Shown: piece after piece, positions 7,534 through 16,389 of the stretch | Layout: each line of letters begins with the position of its first letter | How positions within the stretch are numbered: position 1 is the first letter of the stretch | Assembly: GCF_000425805.1 (NCBI RefSeq) | Contig: NZ_AUED01000026.1 | Coordinates: 1-43,799, forward strand | From: Pseudomonas vranovensis DSM 16006 | GTDB lineage: Bacteria > Pseudomonadota > Gammaproteobacteria > Pseudomonadales > Pseudomonadaceae | DNA: 43,799 nt | Direction of reading: 5' to 3' | The notes under the pieces: model-generated | The model's input: only the letters and a program-made list of their open reading frames with translations | What the model was told of the DNA's origin: nothing | Database searches by the model: none | Made by a program: the position numbers and the translations under genes

Positions 7534-8742
7534 ATGCAAAGCCGTATGTCCAATTCGCAGGTTCTGGCGCAGATGGGGCTGGACATGGAGACGTATGAGC
7601 AGTTGATCGGCGAGCTGTACGATGGCGCCCTGGATACCCGCCGGGTGGCCGAGTCGCTGCGCAAGCTGCAGCTGTTGTTCCAGGCCAATATCGTCACGTT
7701 GATCCTGCGCGCAGTGGATGAACCCTACCTGTCGCCGATGCTGGCGGTGGGGGAGGTCAGCGGCGCCGGTGAGATTCAGCACTATGCCTATTACAGCAAG
7801 TCGACGCCCTTCAATAACCTGCCGCTGGACCAGGTGTTCACCATCGACGACCTGATGAGCGAAGCCGAGTGGCTGGGCTCTTCGTTCTACCTGTTGTACT
7901 GCCAGCCTTACGGCTGCTTCCAGATGCTCGGCGCCGATATCAGCATGCCCGACGGCGGCAAGCTGCGTATCCGCATCAACCGCCGCCGCGACCAGCCCCG
8001 GTTCAACGATTGCGAGCGGGCACTGTGCGCGATGTTGCTGCCGCACTTGCGTCGGGCCCTGCACCTGCATGCGCAGCTGGACCGCAGCGAGTCGTTGGGC
8101 AGCCTGTACTTCCAGGCCATCAGCCGCTTGTCGGTGGCCACCATCGTGCTCGATGAGAGCGGCAGTGTGCTGCAACTCAACCCGGTAGCGCGGGACATCC
8201 TCGACAGCAACGATGGCCTGAAACTGGTAGGCGGGCGCCTGGAGGCCACTTATCCCAGTGACAACCGCGAGCTCACACGCCTGGTACGCGACGCCTTCCA
8301 GCGCGCACGGCTGGGCGATGTCGGCCATTGCAATGCCGCCGCGCTGTCGATTTCAAGGCCTTCCGGGCAGGTCAACCTGGGGGTGGTGGTGGAGTTGATC
8401 CCGTCCCAGGAATGGGTCGAAGGCAAGGGCCAGCCGACCGTGGTGGTGTATGTGCGCGATGCGGTGGGCAAGTCGTTGGTCAGCAACCTGGCGACTGCGC
8501 AGCTGTACAACCTGACCCCGGCGGAAACCGGCCTGGCCATGGAACTGGCGAACGGCCTGTCGCTGGAGGAAGCCTCCGAGGTGTTGAACATTCGCCGCAA
8601 CACGGCGCGCGCGCATTTGCGCTCGATCTTCTCCAAGACCGGCGTGCGCCGCCAGACCGAACTGGTGCGCATTTTGCTCAACAGCGTGGTCGCCCTGGGG
8701 CCGCCCGGGGCCTTGCCGCCGGTGGTGAAGGCCGTGGGGTAA
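7534..8742 (+). CDS. LuxR-type transcriptional regulator
   Basis: A regulator of 402 residues with a C-terminal LuxR/GerE helix-turn-helix (about 335-395): LTPAETGLAMELANGLSLEE, then RRNTARAHLRSIFSKTGVRR. The N-terminal 300 residues form a sensing region; residues of about 200-300 have a PAS-like look. It lacks an autoinducer-binding domain I can recognise, so it is a LuxR-type regulator without evident quorum sensing. ATG 7534 has GGGGG just upstream; ATG 7522 is the alternative. Lying inside the island between transporter and DUF1329 genes, it is the likely local activator. Confidence 0.85.
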   Translation: MQSRMSNSQVLAQMGLDMETYEQLIGELYDGALDTRRVAESLRKLQLLFQANIVTLILRAVDEPYLSPMLAVGEVSGAGEIQHYAYYSKSTPFNNLPLDQVFTIDDLMSEAEWLGSSFYLLYCQPYGCFQMLGADISMPDGGKLRIRINRRRDQPRFNDCERALCAMLLPHLRRALHLHAQLDRSESLGSLYFQAISRLSVATIVLDESGSVLQLNPVARDILDSNDGLKLVGGRLEATYPSDNRELTRLVRDAFQRARLGDVGHCNAAALSISRPSGQVNLGVVVELIPSQEWVEGKGQPTVVVYVRDAVGKSLVSNLATAQLYNLTPAETGLAMELANGLSLEEASEVLNIRRNTARAHLRSIFSKTGVRRQTELVRILLNSVVALGPPGALPPVVKAVG

Positions 8743-8823
8743 AAATGCGTTAGTCCGAGCAGACGATGTCCGGGCTTGGACCCACTGCCAATACTGGGCC
8801 ACCGCTATCGGAAAACCACGGAG

Positions 8824-8831
8824 AACAACAA
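8824..8831 (+). promoter_or_regulatory. Crc/Hfq-type CA motif at start codon
   Basis: AACAACAA lies between the GGAG ribosome binding site (8820-8823) and the ATG at 8831, whose A it includes. Binding here would block translation of the DUF1329 gene directly. Confidence 0.5.
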
Positions 8832-10231
8832 TGACCGAGCGTAATCCATCCCACTTCAAGGCCCCTGGCAATCGCCCGCGCTGGCTGCTGGCAGCAGTGC
8901 TTGGCGCTGCCTGTGTGGGTGCTGTTCAAGCAGCCCCGGAAGACGCCGCACGCCTGGGCAGCGAGCTGACCTGTGTTGGCGCCGACAAGAGCGGCAACGC
9001 CGATGGCAGCATTCCGCCCTACAGCGGCAAGTGGTTGGGGGTACCGCCACAGGTGCAGTTCAAGGGCACCGGCAATCATCCGGTTGACCCGTACCCGGAC
9101 GAAAAGCCGCTGTTCGTGATTACCTCCGCCAACCTTGCCCAGTACACCGAGTACCTGTCCGACGGGCAGAAGGCCCTGTTCAAACTGTACCCGCAGACCT
9201 ACAAGATGCCGGTCTACCCCACTCACCGGGATTTCCGCTTTGCCGACTCGGTGTGCGAGGCGACCCGCGAGAACGCCAGTGTCGCGCGCCTGGTGGATGA
9301 CGGCGAAGGGGTAGTGGGCAAGACCGGTGGCACGCCGTTCCCGGTGCCGCGCAGCGGCCTGGAACTGCTGAAAAACGCCTCCACCTTCACCCTGCGGGCC
9401 TGGACCGAGGAATACGTCTCCGACAACGCCTACGTGCTCAAGGACGGCAACATCAACTGGGGCCGGGTGCATTCACGCAACCTGGCGCCGGCGCTGCAAC
9501 CGGGCAAGGTCGGCGACACCGTGGGCAACTCCTCGTTCTACCTCAACGAAACCCTGCTGCCTCAGCGTGACAAGGGCGAGATCAACACCGGCACAGAGTT
9601 CTGGAACGACAAGACCGAGCCGCGCCAGAGCTGGCGCTACGACCCGGGCACCCGCCGGGTACGCCAGTCGCCGGGCTATGGCTTCGACATGGCCTTCCCG
9701 GGCTCCGGTGGTTCGATCACCGTGGACGAGGTGCGTCTGTTCAACGGCTCGGGCCAGCGCTACGACTGGAAGATCGTCGGCAAACGCGAGATGTTCATTC
9801 CCTACAACACCTACCGCCTGCACGCGGCCAACCTCAAGTACGCCGATCTGCTGACGCCGGGGCACATCAACCCCGAGGCCATGCGCTACGAGCGTCATCG
9901 GGTGTGGGAGCTTGAAGGCACCCTCAAGCCGGGTTATCGCCACTTGTACGGCAAGCGCAAGCTGTACATCGACGAAGACACCTGGTTCCCGATGCTGGCC
10001 GACAACTACGACAACCGTGGCGAGCTGTGGCGCACGTCGATGGTCAACTACTTCTACGCCTACGAATCCCAGGTGCCCCAGGCCGGGGTTGGCCTGTACC
10101 ACGACCTCAACGCCGGCAGCTACCTGGCGTTCAACCTGATCAACGAACAGCGCAACGGCTACATGCTCAACAAGGGCGGTTTCAGCCCGCGTGACTTCGG
10201 CCCGGAGGCTGCGCGTCGGGCCGGGCAGTAG
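8831..10231 (+). CDS. DUF1329 exported protein
   Basis: A 466-residue protein with a Sec signal peptide: basic start, hydrophobic run WLLAAVLGAACVGAV, and probable cleavage after VQA near residue 35. The rest is tryptophan- and tyrosine-rich with WRYDPGTRRVRQSPGY and RHRVWELEGTLKPGYRH, matching the DUF1329 family (a LolA/LppX-like, lipid-binding fold is suggested for the family). These genes commonly accompany MMPL transporters and YCF48 proteins; a role as periplasmic or outer-membrane carrier for a hydrophobic substrate is inference. DUF1302, its frequent partner, is missing here. ATG 8831 follows GGAG. Confidence 0.87.
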   Translation: MTERNPSHFKAPGNRPRWLLAAVLGAACVGAVQAAPEDAARLGSELTCVGADKSGNADGSIPPYSGKWLGVPPQVQFKGTGNHPVDPYPDEKPLFVITSANLAQYTEYLSDGQKALFKLYPQTYKMPVYPTHRDFRFADSVCEATRENASVARLVDDGEGVVGKTGGTPFPVPRSGLELLKNASTFTLRAWTEEYVSDNAYVLKDGNINWGRVHSRNLAPALQPGKVGDTVGNSSFYLNETLLPQRDKGEINTGTEFWNDKTEPRQSWRYDPGTRRVRQSPGYGFDMAFPGSGGSITVDEVRLFNGSGQRYDWKIVGKREMFIPYNTYRLHAANLKYADLLTPGHINPEAMRYERHRVWELEGTLKPGYRHLYGKRKLYIDEDTWFPMLADNYDNRGELWRTSMVNYFYAYESQVPQAGVGLYHDLNAGSYLAFNLINEQRNGYMLNKGGFSPRDFGPEAARRAGQ

Positions 10232-10355
10232 CGGGGGGTTGTCGATCTAGTCCGTTTGAACGATGAGCTGCCCGCAAGGGCTGCTCAATGATGTCGGGTA
10301 GGGAATGTGCCGGCTGCCTGGTCCGGTATGGCTTACCCGGAGTTTCCACCAGAGG

Positions 10356-10367
10356 AAGAACAAGAAC
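10356..10367 (+). promoter_or_regulatory. Crc/Hfq-type CA motif at Rieske gene
   Basis: GAAGAACAAGAAC directly precedes the ATG at 10368 and overlaps the ribosome binding region. It fits the AAnAAn pattern and would allow carbon catabolite repression of the oxygenase. Confidence 0.45.
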
Positions 10368-11408
10368 ATGACGAAACTCGCTGAACTGAGCATCGAGAAT
10401 ACCCAGCGCACCCACCGCTATGCGCGTGGCTGGCACTGCCTGGGCGATGCTGCTGACTACCGTGATGGCAAGCTGCACACCCTGAACATCTTTGGCACCC
10501 GCCTGGTGGCCTTCGCCAACAGCGAGGGCAAGATCAGCATTCTTGATGCCCATTGCCCGCACATGGGCGCCGACCTGTCCCAGGGCACCATCGAAAACGA
10601 CACCGTGGTCTGCCCCTTCCACCACTGGAAGTACGACACCACCGGCAAGTGCGTGGAGATCCCGTACTGCAAACGCATCCCGCCCAAGGCCAAGACCCGC
10701 AGTTGGTTGACCTGCGAAGAGAACAACCTGCTGTTCGTGTGGAACAACCCCGAGGGCCGGCCACCCAAAGAGGGTGTGGTGATCCCGCACCTGGAGGAGA
10801 TGGACAGCGACGATTGGATTCATGAGTGGAACATCGACACCATGCTCATCGAGACCAACCCGCGCGAGCTGGTCGACAACCTGGTCGATGCCCAGCACTT
10901 CGGCCCGGTGCATGGCACACCGACCAAGTACTTTGCCAACGTCTTCGAAGGCCATATTGGCCGGCAGATCTTCCATGGTGACTCCGAGCGCCTGGGGGGT
11001 GACCTGATCGCACCGTCGGCCTACTACGGCCCGGCCACCCACTTCACTCACCTGAGTTCGATGTTCGGCGACGTGCGGGTGCATGCAATCCTGCTCAACA
11101 GTCATGTGCCGGTGACGCCAGACAGCTTCCAACTGCGCTTTGGCTGCATGGTCAAGCGTGTGCCGGGCTGGAGCGAGGAGCAGAACCGCGAAGTGGCCCA
11201 GGCGTATGTGATGGGTAACCGGGCCTCGTTCTACCAGGACGTGGACATCTGGAAGCACAAGATCCGTATCGACAAGCCGGTACTGGCCGAGAATGACGGC
11301 CCCGTGTACCAGCTGCGCGAGTGGTACCAGCAGTTCTTCACCGACGAAGACCTGGTGCCGGCGAGCATGGCCGAGCGTCGCGAGATCGTGACAGTCGACG
11401 AGCGTTGA
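10368..11408 (+). CDS. Rieske non-heme iron oxygenase, KshA-like
   Basis: A 346-residue oxygenase alpha subunit. The N-terminal Rieske domain binds 2Fe-2S through Cys63, His65, Cys82 and His85. The catalytic iron motif is DNLVDAQHFGPVHG (Asn171, Asp174, His177, His182). RYARGWHCLG at the start and the C-terminal IWKHKIRIDKPVL with DGPVYQLREWYQQF resemble KshA, the steroid 9-alpha-hydroxylase oxygenase (recalled similarity). It should hydroxylate a bulky alicyclic or terpenoid-like substrate with NADH and O2, but no reductase or ferredoxin gene is nearby. ATG 10368 follows GAGGAAG and an A-rich motif. Typical KshA proteins are somewhat longer (about 380). Confidence 0.88.
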   Translation: MTKLAELSIENTQRTHRYARGWHCLGDAADYRDGKLHTLNIFGTRLVAFANSEGKISILDAHCPHMGADLSQGTIENDTVVCPFHHWKYDTTGKCVEIPYCKRIPPKAKTRSWLTCEENNLLFVWNNPEGRPPKEGVVIPHLEEMDSDDWIHEWNIDTMLIETNPRELVDNLVDAQHFGPVHGTPTKYFANVFEGHIGRQIFHGDSERLGGDLIAPSAYYGPATHFTHLSSMFGDVRVHAILLNSHVPVTPDSFQLRFGCMVKRVPGWSEEQNREVAQAYVMGNRASFYQDVDIWKHKIRIDKPVLAENDGPVYQLREWYQQFFTDEDLVPASMAERREIVTVDER

Positions 11409-11476
11409 GTGGCGACCGGCCTCGGGGCAGCCTGGGGCCGGTGTGTTGCATTTGCCTGGTTGCGGGAGTGCCGACA

Positions 11477-11629
11477 ATGAAAATAAAAAGCCTTCGAGCC
11501 TACTGTGTACCGCTGTTGAGTGTTGTGATCGTGGTGTATGCAGTGTTGACGGTGACGCCGCCCAAGGACCGCAGTTGTCCGGCGTGTGTGATGATGCCGA
11601 GTTTTCAGGGGTTGCAGACGTTGCGATAG
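11477..11629 (+). CDS. Small membrane peptide with CPAC motif
   Basis: A possible 50-residue peptide: basic start MKIKSLR, a hydrophobic segment (about 8-27), then a short tail with RSCPACVMMPSF. GGGAG lies nine bases before the ATG, which is what supports it. It follows the Rieske gene by 68 bases in the same direction. I recognise no family. The Cys-Pro-Ala-Cys pair could bind metal or form a disulfide in the periplasm. It could equally be a chance frame. Confidence 0.45.
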   Translation: MKIKSLRAYCVPLLSVVIVVYAVLTVTPPKDRSCPACVMMPSFQGLQTLR

Positions 11630-11654
11630 TGGTAAGCGCAACTGACTTGAACCA

Positions 11655-11805
11655 CGGCCGATCGCAGGCTGGCGCGATCATCTGTAGCCGCTGCCGAGGC
11701 ACGAGGCTGCGATCGGCTGCGCAGCAGTCGCCAGGCAGGTGCGATGGTCTTGAAGCACGACCGCAGCGCGCTCGATCGCAGGCTGTCGCCAGCGGCTACG
11801 TCGGT
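11655..11805. repeat. REP cluster
   Basis: Three REP-type palindromes lie side by side: CGGCCGATCGCAGGCTGGCG near 11655, GTAGCCGCTGCCGAGGCACG with GCGATCGGCTGCGCAGCAG (11693-11732), and an inverted unit ending in GCCAGCGGCTAC (about 11775-11800). They separate the Rieske gene block from the convergent LysR gene. Confidence 0.85.
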
Positions 11806-11831
11806 TTCTGTATGCGCCTGGAACAATCGGC

Positions 11832-12722
11832 TCAAACGCTGAGGATCTCGTTCACCAGCCACTCCAGCGCCCGCTCGCGCCCGCGCTGGGCCAGGTACAC
11901 CACTTCCAGCTCGAATGGCTCCAGCGCAAAGGGCAGGTCGAACAGTTGCAGTGGCAACAGCGCCGCGAACTGGCGTGCCACCTGGGTGGGCAAGACCACG
12001 CACAGGTCCGTCGCCGCCACCAGGTGGGCGGCCTGCAGGTAGTTGGGCGTGGTGTAGACGATCTGCCGCGTCAGTCCTTGTTCGCCCAGCCACTGATCGA
12101 CCATGCCGCGTGTCTGCCCGCCATACACCCACAAGTGCCGCAGCCCGAGAAAGGTGTCCAGGTCGAGCGCGCCATGCACCCGTGGGTGATCCCGCCTCAC
12201 TGCTACCTGCAAGGTTTCGCTGCGCCAGTGATGACGGGCAAAGCGCGCCGGTATTTCGTCGAAACGCCCCACCAGCAGGTCGAGGCTGCCACGGTCCAGC
12301 GCATCCACCGGCAGGCTCGGGGCCAGCGGCATCATGTCCAGGCGTACATGGGGGGCTCGTTCCTGCAACTGGCACAACAAGCTGGGCATGCACAGCTGTT
12401 CGACAAAGTCGGTCATGGCCAGGCGAAAGTGCTGGCGGCTGTGCAGCGGGTCGAAGCTGTCGCCCACGCTGAGGGTCTGCTCGATCTGCAACAGGGCGGC
12501 ACGAATCGGGCCTTCCAGTGCCAGGGCCCGAGGGGTTGGCTGCATGCGCCGGCCAACGCGCACCAGCAACGGGTCGTCGAGCAGTTCGCGCAGGCGCGCC
12601 AGGGCGTTGCTGACGGTGGGTTGGCTGAGGGCCAGGCGCTCGGCGGCGCGCGAGACGTTTTGCTCGCGCAGGAGTACGTCGAGGATGCGCAGCAGGTTGA
12701 GATCGAAGTTGGATATATTCAT
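11832..12722 (-). CDS. LysR-type regulator (NahR/NodD-like)
   Basis: A 296-residue LysR regulator. The winged helix-turn-helix occupies residues 5-65 (DLNLLRILDVLLREQNVSRA, then SQPTVSNALARLR) and the ligand domain 90-296. The N-terminus MNISNFDLNLL and RVGRRMQPTPRA are typical of the NahR/NodD branch, which usually senses aromatic or hydrophobic effectors. It is transcribed divergently from the 3-hydroxyacyl-CoA dehydrogenase gene across about 96 bases, so it very probably controls the acyl-CoA gene set at 12819-17574. Confidence 0.9.
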   Translation of the reverse strand: MNISNFDLNLLRILDVLLREQNVSRAAERLALSQPTVSNALARLRELLDDPLLVRVGRRMQPTPRALALEGPIRAALLQIEQTLSVGDSFDPLHSRQHFRLAMTDFVEQLCMPSLLCQLQERAPHVRLDMMPLAPSLPVDALDRGSLDLLVGRFDEIPARFARHHWRSETLQVAVRRDHPRVHGALDLDTFLGLRHLWVYGGQTRGMVDQWLGEQGLTRQIVYTTPNYLQAAHLVAATDLCVVLPTQVARQFAALLPLQLFDLPFALEPFELEVVYLAQRGRERALEWLVNEILSV

Positions 12723-12730
12723 CTAACCAA

Positions 12731-12743
12731 TATCAGGCATATG
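12731..12743. promoter_or_regulatory. Possible LysR operator
   Basis: ATATCAGGCATAT has ATAT half-sites around CAGGC, fits the T-N11-A pattern of LysR boxes and lies directly upstream of the LysR start codon in the divergent intergenic region. It is short and could be chance. Confidence 0.3.
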
Positions 12744-12818
12744 AAAATGAAATTTCTCAAATAGTAGGCAGCTGCTTAGGGTGTCGGCAATCCTTCTTTC
12801 TGATTGGGAGTGCCAGGT

Positions 12819-14057
12819 GTGAGTAACGGATTCGATGTGCAGCAGGCAGCAGTGGTTGGGGCCGGAACCATGGGCCGGGGTATCGTGATCAGTCTGGCCA
12901 GTGCCGGCATCCCGGTGTTGTGGCTCGACAGCAATGCACAGATGGTCACTGCAGGCCGGAAGGTGGCCGCCGACACCTGGGCCCAGCAAGTGGTCAAGGG
13001 GCGTATCAGCGAAGCCCAGGCCGAGGAAAACCTGGCCCGGGTCCAGGCGGTGGACAGCTATGCGGCACTGGCCGATGTCGATCTGGTGATCGAGGCGGTG
13101 TACGAGAACCTCGAACTCAAGCAAAGCATTTTCAGCGTTCTGGACAACACCCTGAAACCCGGCGCGATTCTGGCGAGCAACACATCGGCCCTGGATATCG
13201 ATGCCATCGCCGCGGTCACCTCGCGCCCCGATCATGTACTGGGTCTGCATTTCTTCAGCCCAGCACACATCATGAAGTTGCTTGAAGTCGTTCGCGGTGC
13301 GCACACCGCGCCTGCCGTGCTGGACGCTGCACTTGCCCTGGGCAAACGCCTGGGCAAGGTCGCGGTGGTGGCCGGCAACTGCCATGGTTTTATCGGCAAC
13401 CGCATGCTCAAGACCTATGTCGACGAGGCGCGCAAGATGCTGCTCGAAGGCGCCTTGCCGCGTCAGGTGGACGGGGCACTGCAAGCCTTCGGTTTCGCCA
13501 TGGGGCCATTTCGCATGTACGACGTGGTCGGTATCGACCTGGAATGGCGTGCCCGCCAGTTGGCCGGGCAGGGCATGGACAGTCCGCTGGTGCAGATTGA
13601 TAACGCCCTGTGTGACCTGGGCCGCTTTGGCCAGAAGTCCGGTCGCGGTTTCTACTGCTATGCCGAGGGCAGCCGTGAAGCGCTGCACGATGCCGAGGTC
13701 GATGCCCTGGTGGAAGAAATCGCCAAGGGCCTTGGGCTGCGTCGGCGCGTCATCAGCGACCAGGAAATTATCGAGCGCTGCCTGCTGGCCCTGGTCAATG
13801 AAGGCGCGAAGATCCTGCAAGAGCATATCGCCGCCAACAGCCATGACGTCGACCGGGTCTACCTCAATGGCTACGGTTTTCCGGCTGCCGTCGGCGGGCC
13901 GATGGCTTGGGCCGATGGCCAGGGCCTGGCGTCGATCCAGGAGCGTCTGGAGCGCTTGCAGCGCATGCTTGGTGAACACTGGAAACCCGCGCCCCTGATT
14001 GTTCGACTGGTAGCCGCAGGCAAGGGCTTTGCCGATGTGCAGGAGGGCCGGGTATGA
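12819..14057 (+). CDS. 3-hydroxyacyl-CoA dehydrogenase
   Basis: A 412-residue NAD-dependent dehydrogenase converting a 3-hydroxyacyl-CoA to the 3-keto form. The Rossmann motif GAGTMG is at 14-19. His144 and Glu156 in LGLHFFSPAHIMKLLEV match the catalytic His-Glu pair at the usual 12-residue spacing. Two C-terminal helical domains follow (about 190-290 and 310-405), as in the stand-alone or FadB-derived enzymes. GTG 12819 is chosen because GGGAG lies eight bases before it; a TTG at 12804 overlaps that site. The stop overlaps the next start (ATGA), indicating translational coupling with the acyl-CoA dehydrogenase. Confidence 0.9.
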   Translation: MSNGFDVQQAAVVGAGTMGRGIVISLASAGIPVLWLDSNAQMVTAGRKVAADTWAQQVVKGRISEAQAEENLARVQAVDSYAALADVDLVIEAVYENLELKQSIFSVLDNTLKPGAILASNTSALDIDAIAAVTSRPDHVLGLHFFSPAHIMKLLEVVRGAHTAPAVLDAALALGKRLGKVAVVAGNCHGFIGNRMLKTYVDEARKMLLEGALPRQVDGALQAFGFAMGPFRMYDVVGIDLEWRARQLAGQGMDSPLVQIDNALCDLGRFGQKSGRGFYCYAEGSREALHDAEVDALVEEIAKGLGLRRRVISDQEIIERCLLALVNEGAKILQEHIAANSHDVDRVYLNGYGFPAAVGGPMAWADGQGLASIQERLERLQRMLGEHWKPAPLIVRLVAAGKGFADVQEGRV

Positions 14058-15844
14058 GCTACCAGGCACCGCTGCGTGACATGCGCTTTGTGCTTCATGA
14101 GCTGTTCGATGTGCAGGGGCACTGCGAGCATCTGGGTAAGGGCCTGGACCGCGAAACCATTGATGGCGTGCTGGAAGAAGCGGCGCGCTTTGCCGCTCAG
14201 GTGGTGGCGCCGCTCAACCGTAACAGCGACGAGCAGGGCTGCCGGCTGCAGGACGGCAAGGTAACCACCCCGGACGGCTTTGGCGAGGCCTATCGGCTGT
14301 ATGTCGAGCAGGGCTGGGCGAGCATGACCGGGCCGCTGGACTTTGGGGGCCAGGGTTTCCCGCAGATGGTCTCGGCCAGCTTCCACGAGATGCTGATGGG
14401 GGCGTCGCTGTCGTTCCGGGCCTATTCGGGATTGACCGAAGGCACGGTGCTGGCGCTGGACCGGCACGGCAGTCCGGAACTCAAGCGGGCCTATCTGGCG
14501 CAGCTGGTCAGCGGCGCGTGGAGCGGCACCATGTGCCTGACCGAACCCCAGGCCGGCACCGACCTGGCGCTGCTGCGCACCCGGGCCCAGCCCCAGGCCG
14601 ATGGCAGCTACCGGCTAGAGGGCAGCAAGATTTTCATTACCGGCGGCGATCAGGACTTGAGCGACAACATTGTTCACCTGGTGCTCGCCCGGTTGCCCGA
14701 CGCGCCACCCGGGGTCAAGGGCATCAGCCTGTTCCTGGTGCCCAAGCGCCTGCTGGCGGCTGATGGCAGGCCGGGTGAGGGCAATGCGCTGGGTTGCGGC
14801 GCCCTGGAGCACAAGATGGGCCTCAAGGGGGCATCCACCTGCGTGATGAATTTCGATGGCGCCACCGGCTGGCTGGTGGGTGAGCCGAACCAGGGCCTGG
14901 CCTGCATGTTCACCATGATGAACGATGCGCGCTTCCAGGTCGGCTTGCAGGGCCTGGGGATTGCCGAGGCGGCGTTCCAGGGTGGCCTGGCCTATGCCCG
15001 CGAGCGTTTGCAGTCGCGCGGGTTGGCGGGCCCCGTGGCGCCGGACAAACCGGCCGACCCGATCATCGTCCACCCGGATGTGCGACGCATGCTGCTGACC
15101 CAGAAAACCCTCAGCGAGGGGTGCCGCATGCTCGGCGCCTACACCGCCCGCCAGCTCGACCTTGAGCACGGTGCCAGCGATCCGGCCGAGCGCAAGGCCG
15201 CTGCACGGCGTGCGTCCTTGTTGATTCCCATCGTCAAAGCATTTTTCACCGATGTCGGCCAAGAGGTCGCAAGCCTCGGGGTGCAGCTGTATGGCGGTCA
15301 CGGATTCATTCGTGAGTGGGGCATGGAGCAATTGATGCGCGACAGCCGTATCACCCAGCTGTACGAGGGTACCAATGGTATCCAGGCGCTGGACCTGATC
15401 CGGCGCAAGGTGCTGGGCGACGGCGCTGCCGAGCTCAACGGCATGATCGAAGAACTGGCTGCGCAGGTTGAGCAGGCAGCGCAGGACCCGGTGCTGGCAG
15501 CGATGGCCGCCAGGGTTCGGGCTCAGTTGGAACAGTGGCGAGCGCTGGGCGACTCGGTAGTGGCCGCGTGCGCCCGCAACCCTCAGGAAATCGGCGCGGT
15601 GTCGGTGGATTTCCTCGCGTACTCGGCCTATGTGCTGTTGGCTGCCCTGTGGCTGCAGGCGGCGACCAAGGCCCGTGCCGCCCTGGTCGGCGGCAGCGAT
15701 GAGGCGGCGTTCTACCAGGCCAAGCTGCAGTCGGCGGACTTCTACCTGCGTCGGGTGCTGCCACGGGCCGGTGCTCATCGCGAGGCGCTGCTGGCCGGTG
15801 CCGATTGCCTGATGGCCATGGCAGAGGCGGATTTCGCTTTTTGA
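14054..15844 (+). CDS. Acyl-CoA dehydrogenase, long DmdC-like type
   Basis: A 596-residue FAD enzyme introducing the alpha-beta double bond. It has the extra N-terminal segment (MSYQAPLRDMRFVLHELFDV) and C-terminal extension typical of the long AcdH/DmdC-like family, compared with about 380 residues for short acyl-CoA dehydrogenases. Core motifs are SGTMCLTEPQAGTDL, the FAD/substrate block around 195-260, and the catalytic Glu in LYEGTNGIQALDL near 439. It is coupled to the preceding gene by a four-base overlap. In this island it is the only acyl-CoA dehydrogenase, so it should begin each oxidation round. Electrons would pass to ETF. Confidence 0.9.
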   Translation: MSYQAPLRDMRFVLHELFDVQGHCEHLGKGLDRETIDGVLEEAARFAAQVVAPLNRNSDEQGCRLQDGKVTTPDGFGEAYRLYVEQGWASMTGPLDFGGQGFPQMVSASFHEMLMGASLSFRAYSGLTEGTVLALDRHGSPELKRAYLAQLVSGAWSGTMCLTEPQAGTDLALLRTRAQPQADGSYRLEGSKIFITGGDQDLSDNIVHLVLARLPDAPPGVKGISLFLVPKRLLAADGRPGEGNALGCGALEHKMGLKGASTCVMNFDGATGWLVGEPNQGLACMFTMMNDARFQVGLQGLGIAEAAFQGGLAYARERLQSRGLAGPVAPDKPADPIIVHPDVRRMLLTQKTLSEGCRMLGAYTARQLDLEHGASDPAERKAAARRASLLIPIVKAFFTDVGQEVASLGVQLYGGHGFIREWGMEQLMRDSRITQLYEGTNGIQALDLIRRKVLGDGAAELNGMIEELAAQVEQAAQDPVLAAMAARVRAQLEQWRALGDSVVAACARNPQEIGAVSVDFLAYSAYVLLAALWLQAATKARAALVGGSDEAAFYQAKLQSADFYLRRVLPRAGAHREALLAGADCLMAMAEADFAF

Positions 15845-15943
15845 TACCGTTTCCACACCCATGTGGAGGTCTCGACGTCATGGTCCACGCCATCGAGGCC
15901 TTTACCCACCCGTACAAAGGCCGCCCATCGAGATGAACCTGTG

Positions 15944-16372
15944 ATGAACCCACTGCTGCGCGAAGCGTTCAGCCATTTCCAGCCGATCAGCACGCGCTGG
16001 CACGACAACGATGTGTATGGCCACGTCAACAACGTCGTCTACTACAGCTTTTTCGACAGTGCGGTGAACACCTACCTGATCGATGCTGGCGGCCTGGATA
16101 TCCACCAGGGCGAGGTTATTGCCTATGTGGTCAGCTCCAGCTGCGACTACTTCGCCGCCATCGCCTTTCCCGAGCATATCGAGGTGGGGGTGGCGGTCAG
16201 CAAGCTGGGTAACAGCTCAGTGCATTACGCACTGGGCATTTTCAAGGCCGGGGAGCAGCAGGCATGCGCGGCGGGGCGGTTTGTCCACGTCTTCGTCGAA
16301 CGCGCCAGCAATCGCCCTGTGCCCATTCCTGAACCTGTGCGGGCGGCATTGGGCCGTTTGCTGTGTGACTGA
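15944..16372 (+). CDS. Acyl-CoA thioesterase, 4HBT/YbgC-like
   Basis: A hot-dog thioesterase of 142 residues hydrolysing an acyl-CoA. The signature is RWHDNDVYGHVNNVVYY (18-34) with the catalytic Asp. The open frame extends upstream to 15863, but that segment is not protein-like; ATG 15944 begins the conserved fold. The ribosome binding site is weak. It lies 99 bases after the acyl-CoA dehydrogenase and 17 before the thiolase, and would release dead-end acyl-CoA or recover CoA in the pathway. Confidence 0.85.
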   Translation: MNPLLREAFSHFQPISTRWHDNDVYGHVNNVVYYSFFDSAVNTYLIDAGGLDIHQGEVIAYVVSSSCDYFAAIAFPEHIEVGVAVSKLGNSSVHYALGIFKAGEQQACAAGRFVHVFVERASNRPVPIPEPVRAALGRLLCD

Positions 16373-16389
16373 CCCTGGAGTGCTTTGCC

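Noticed and set aside
15863..15943. Longer N-terminus for the thioesterase
   Set aside because: The extra 27 residues are not protein-like and the conserved hot-dog fold starts at ATG 15944.
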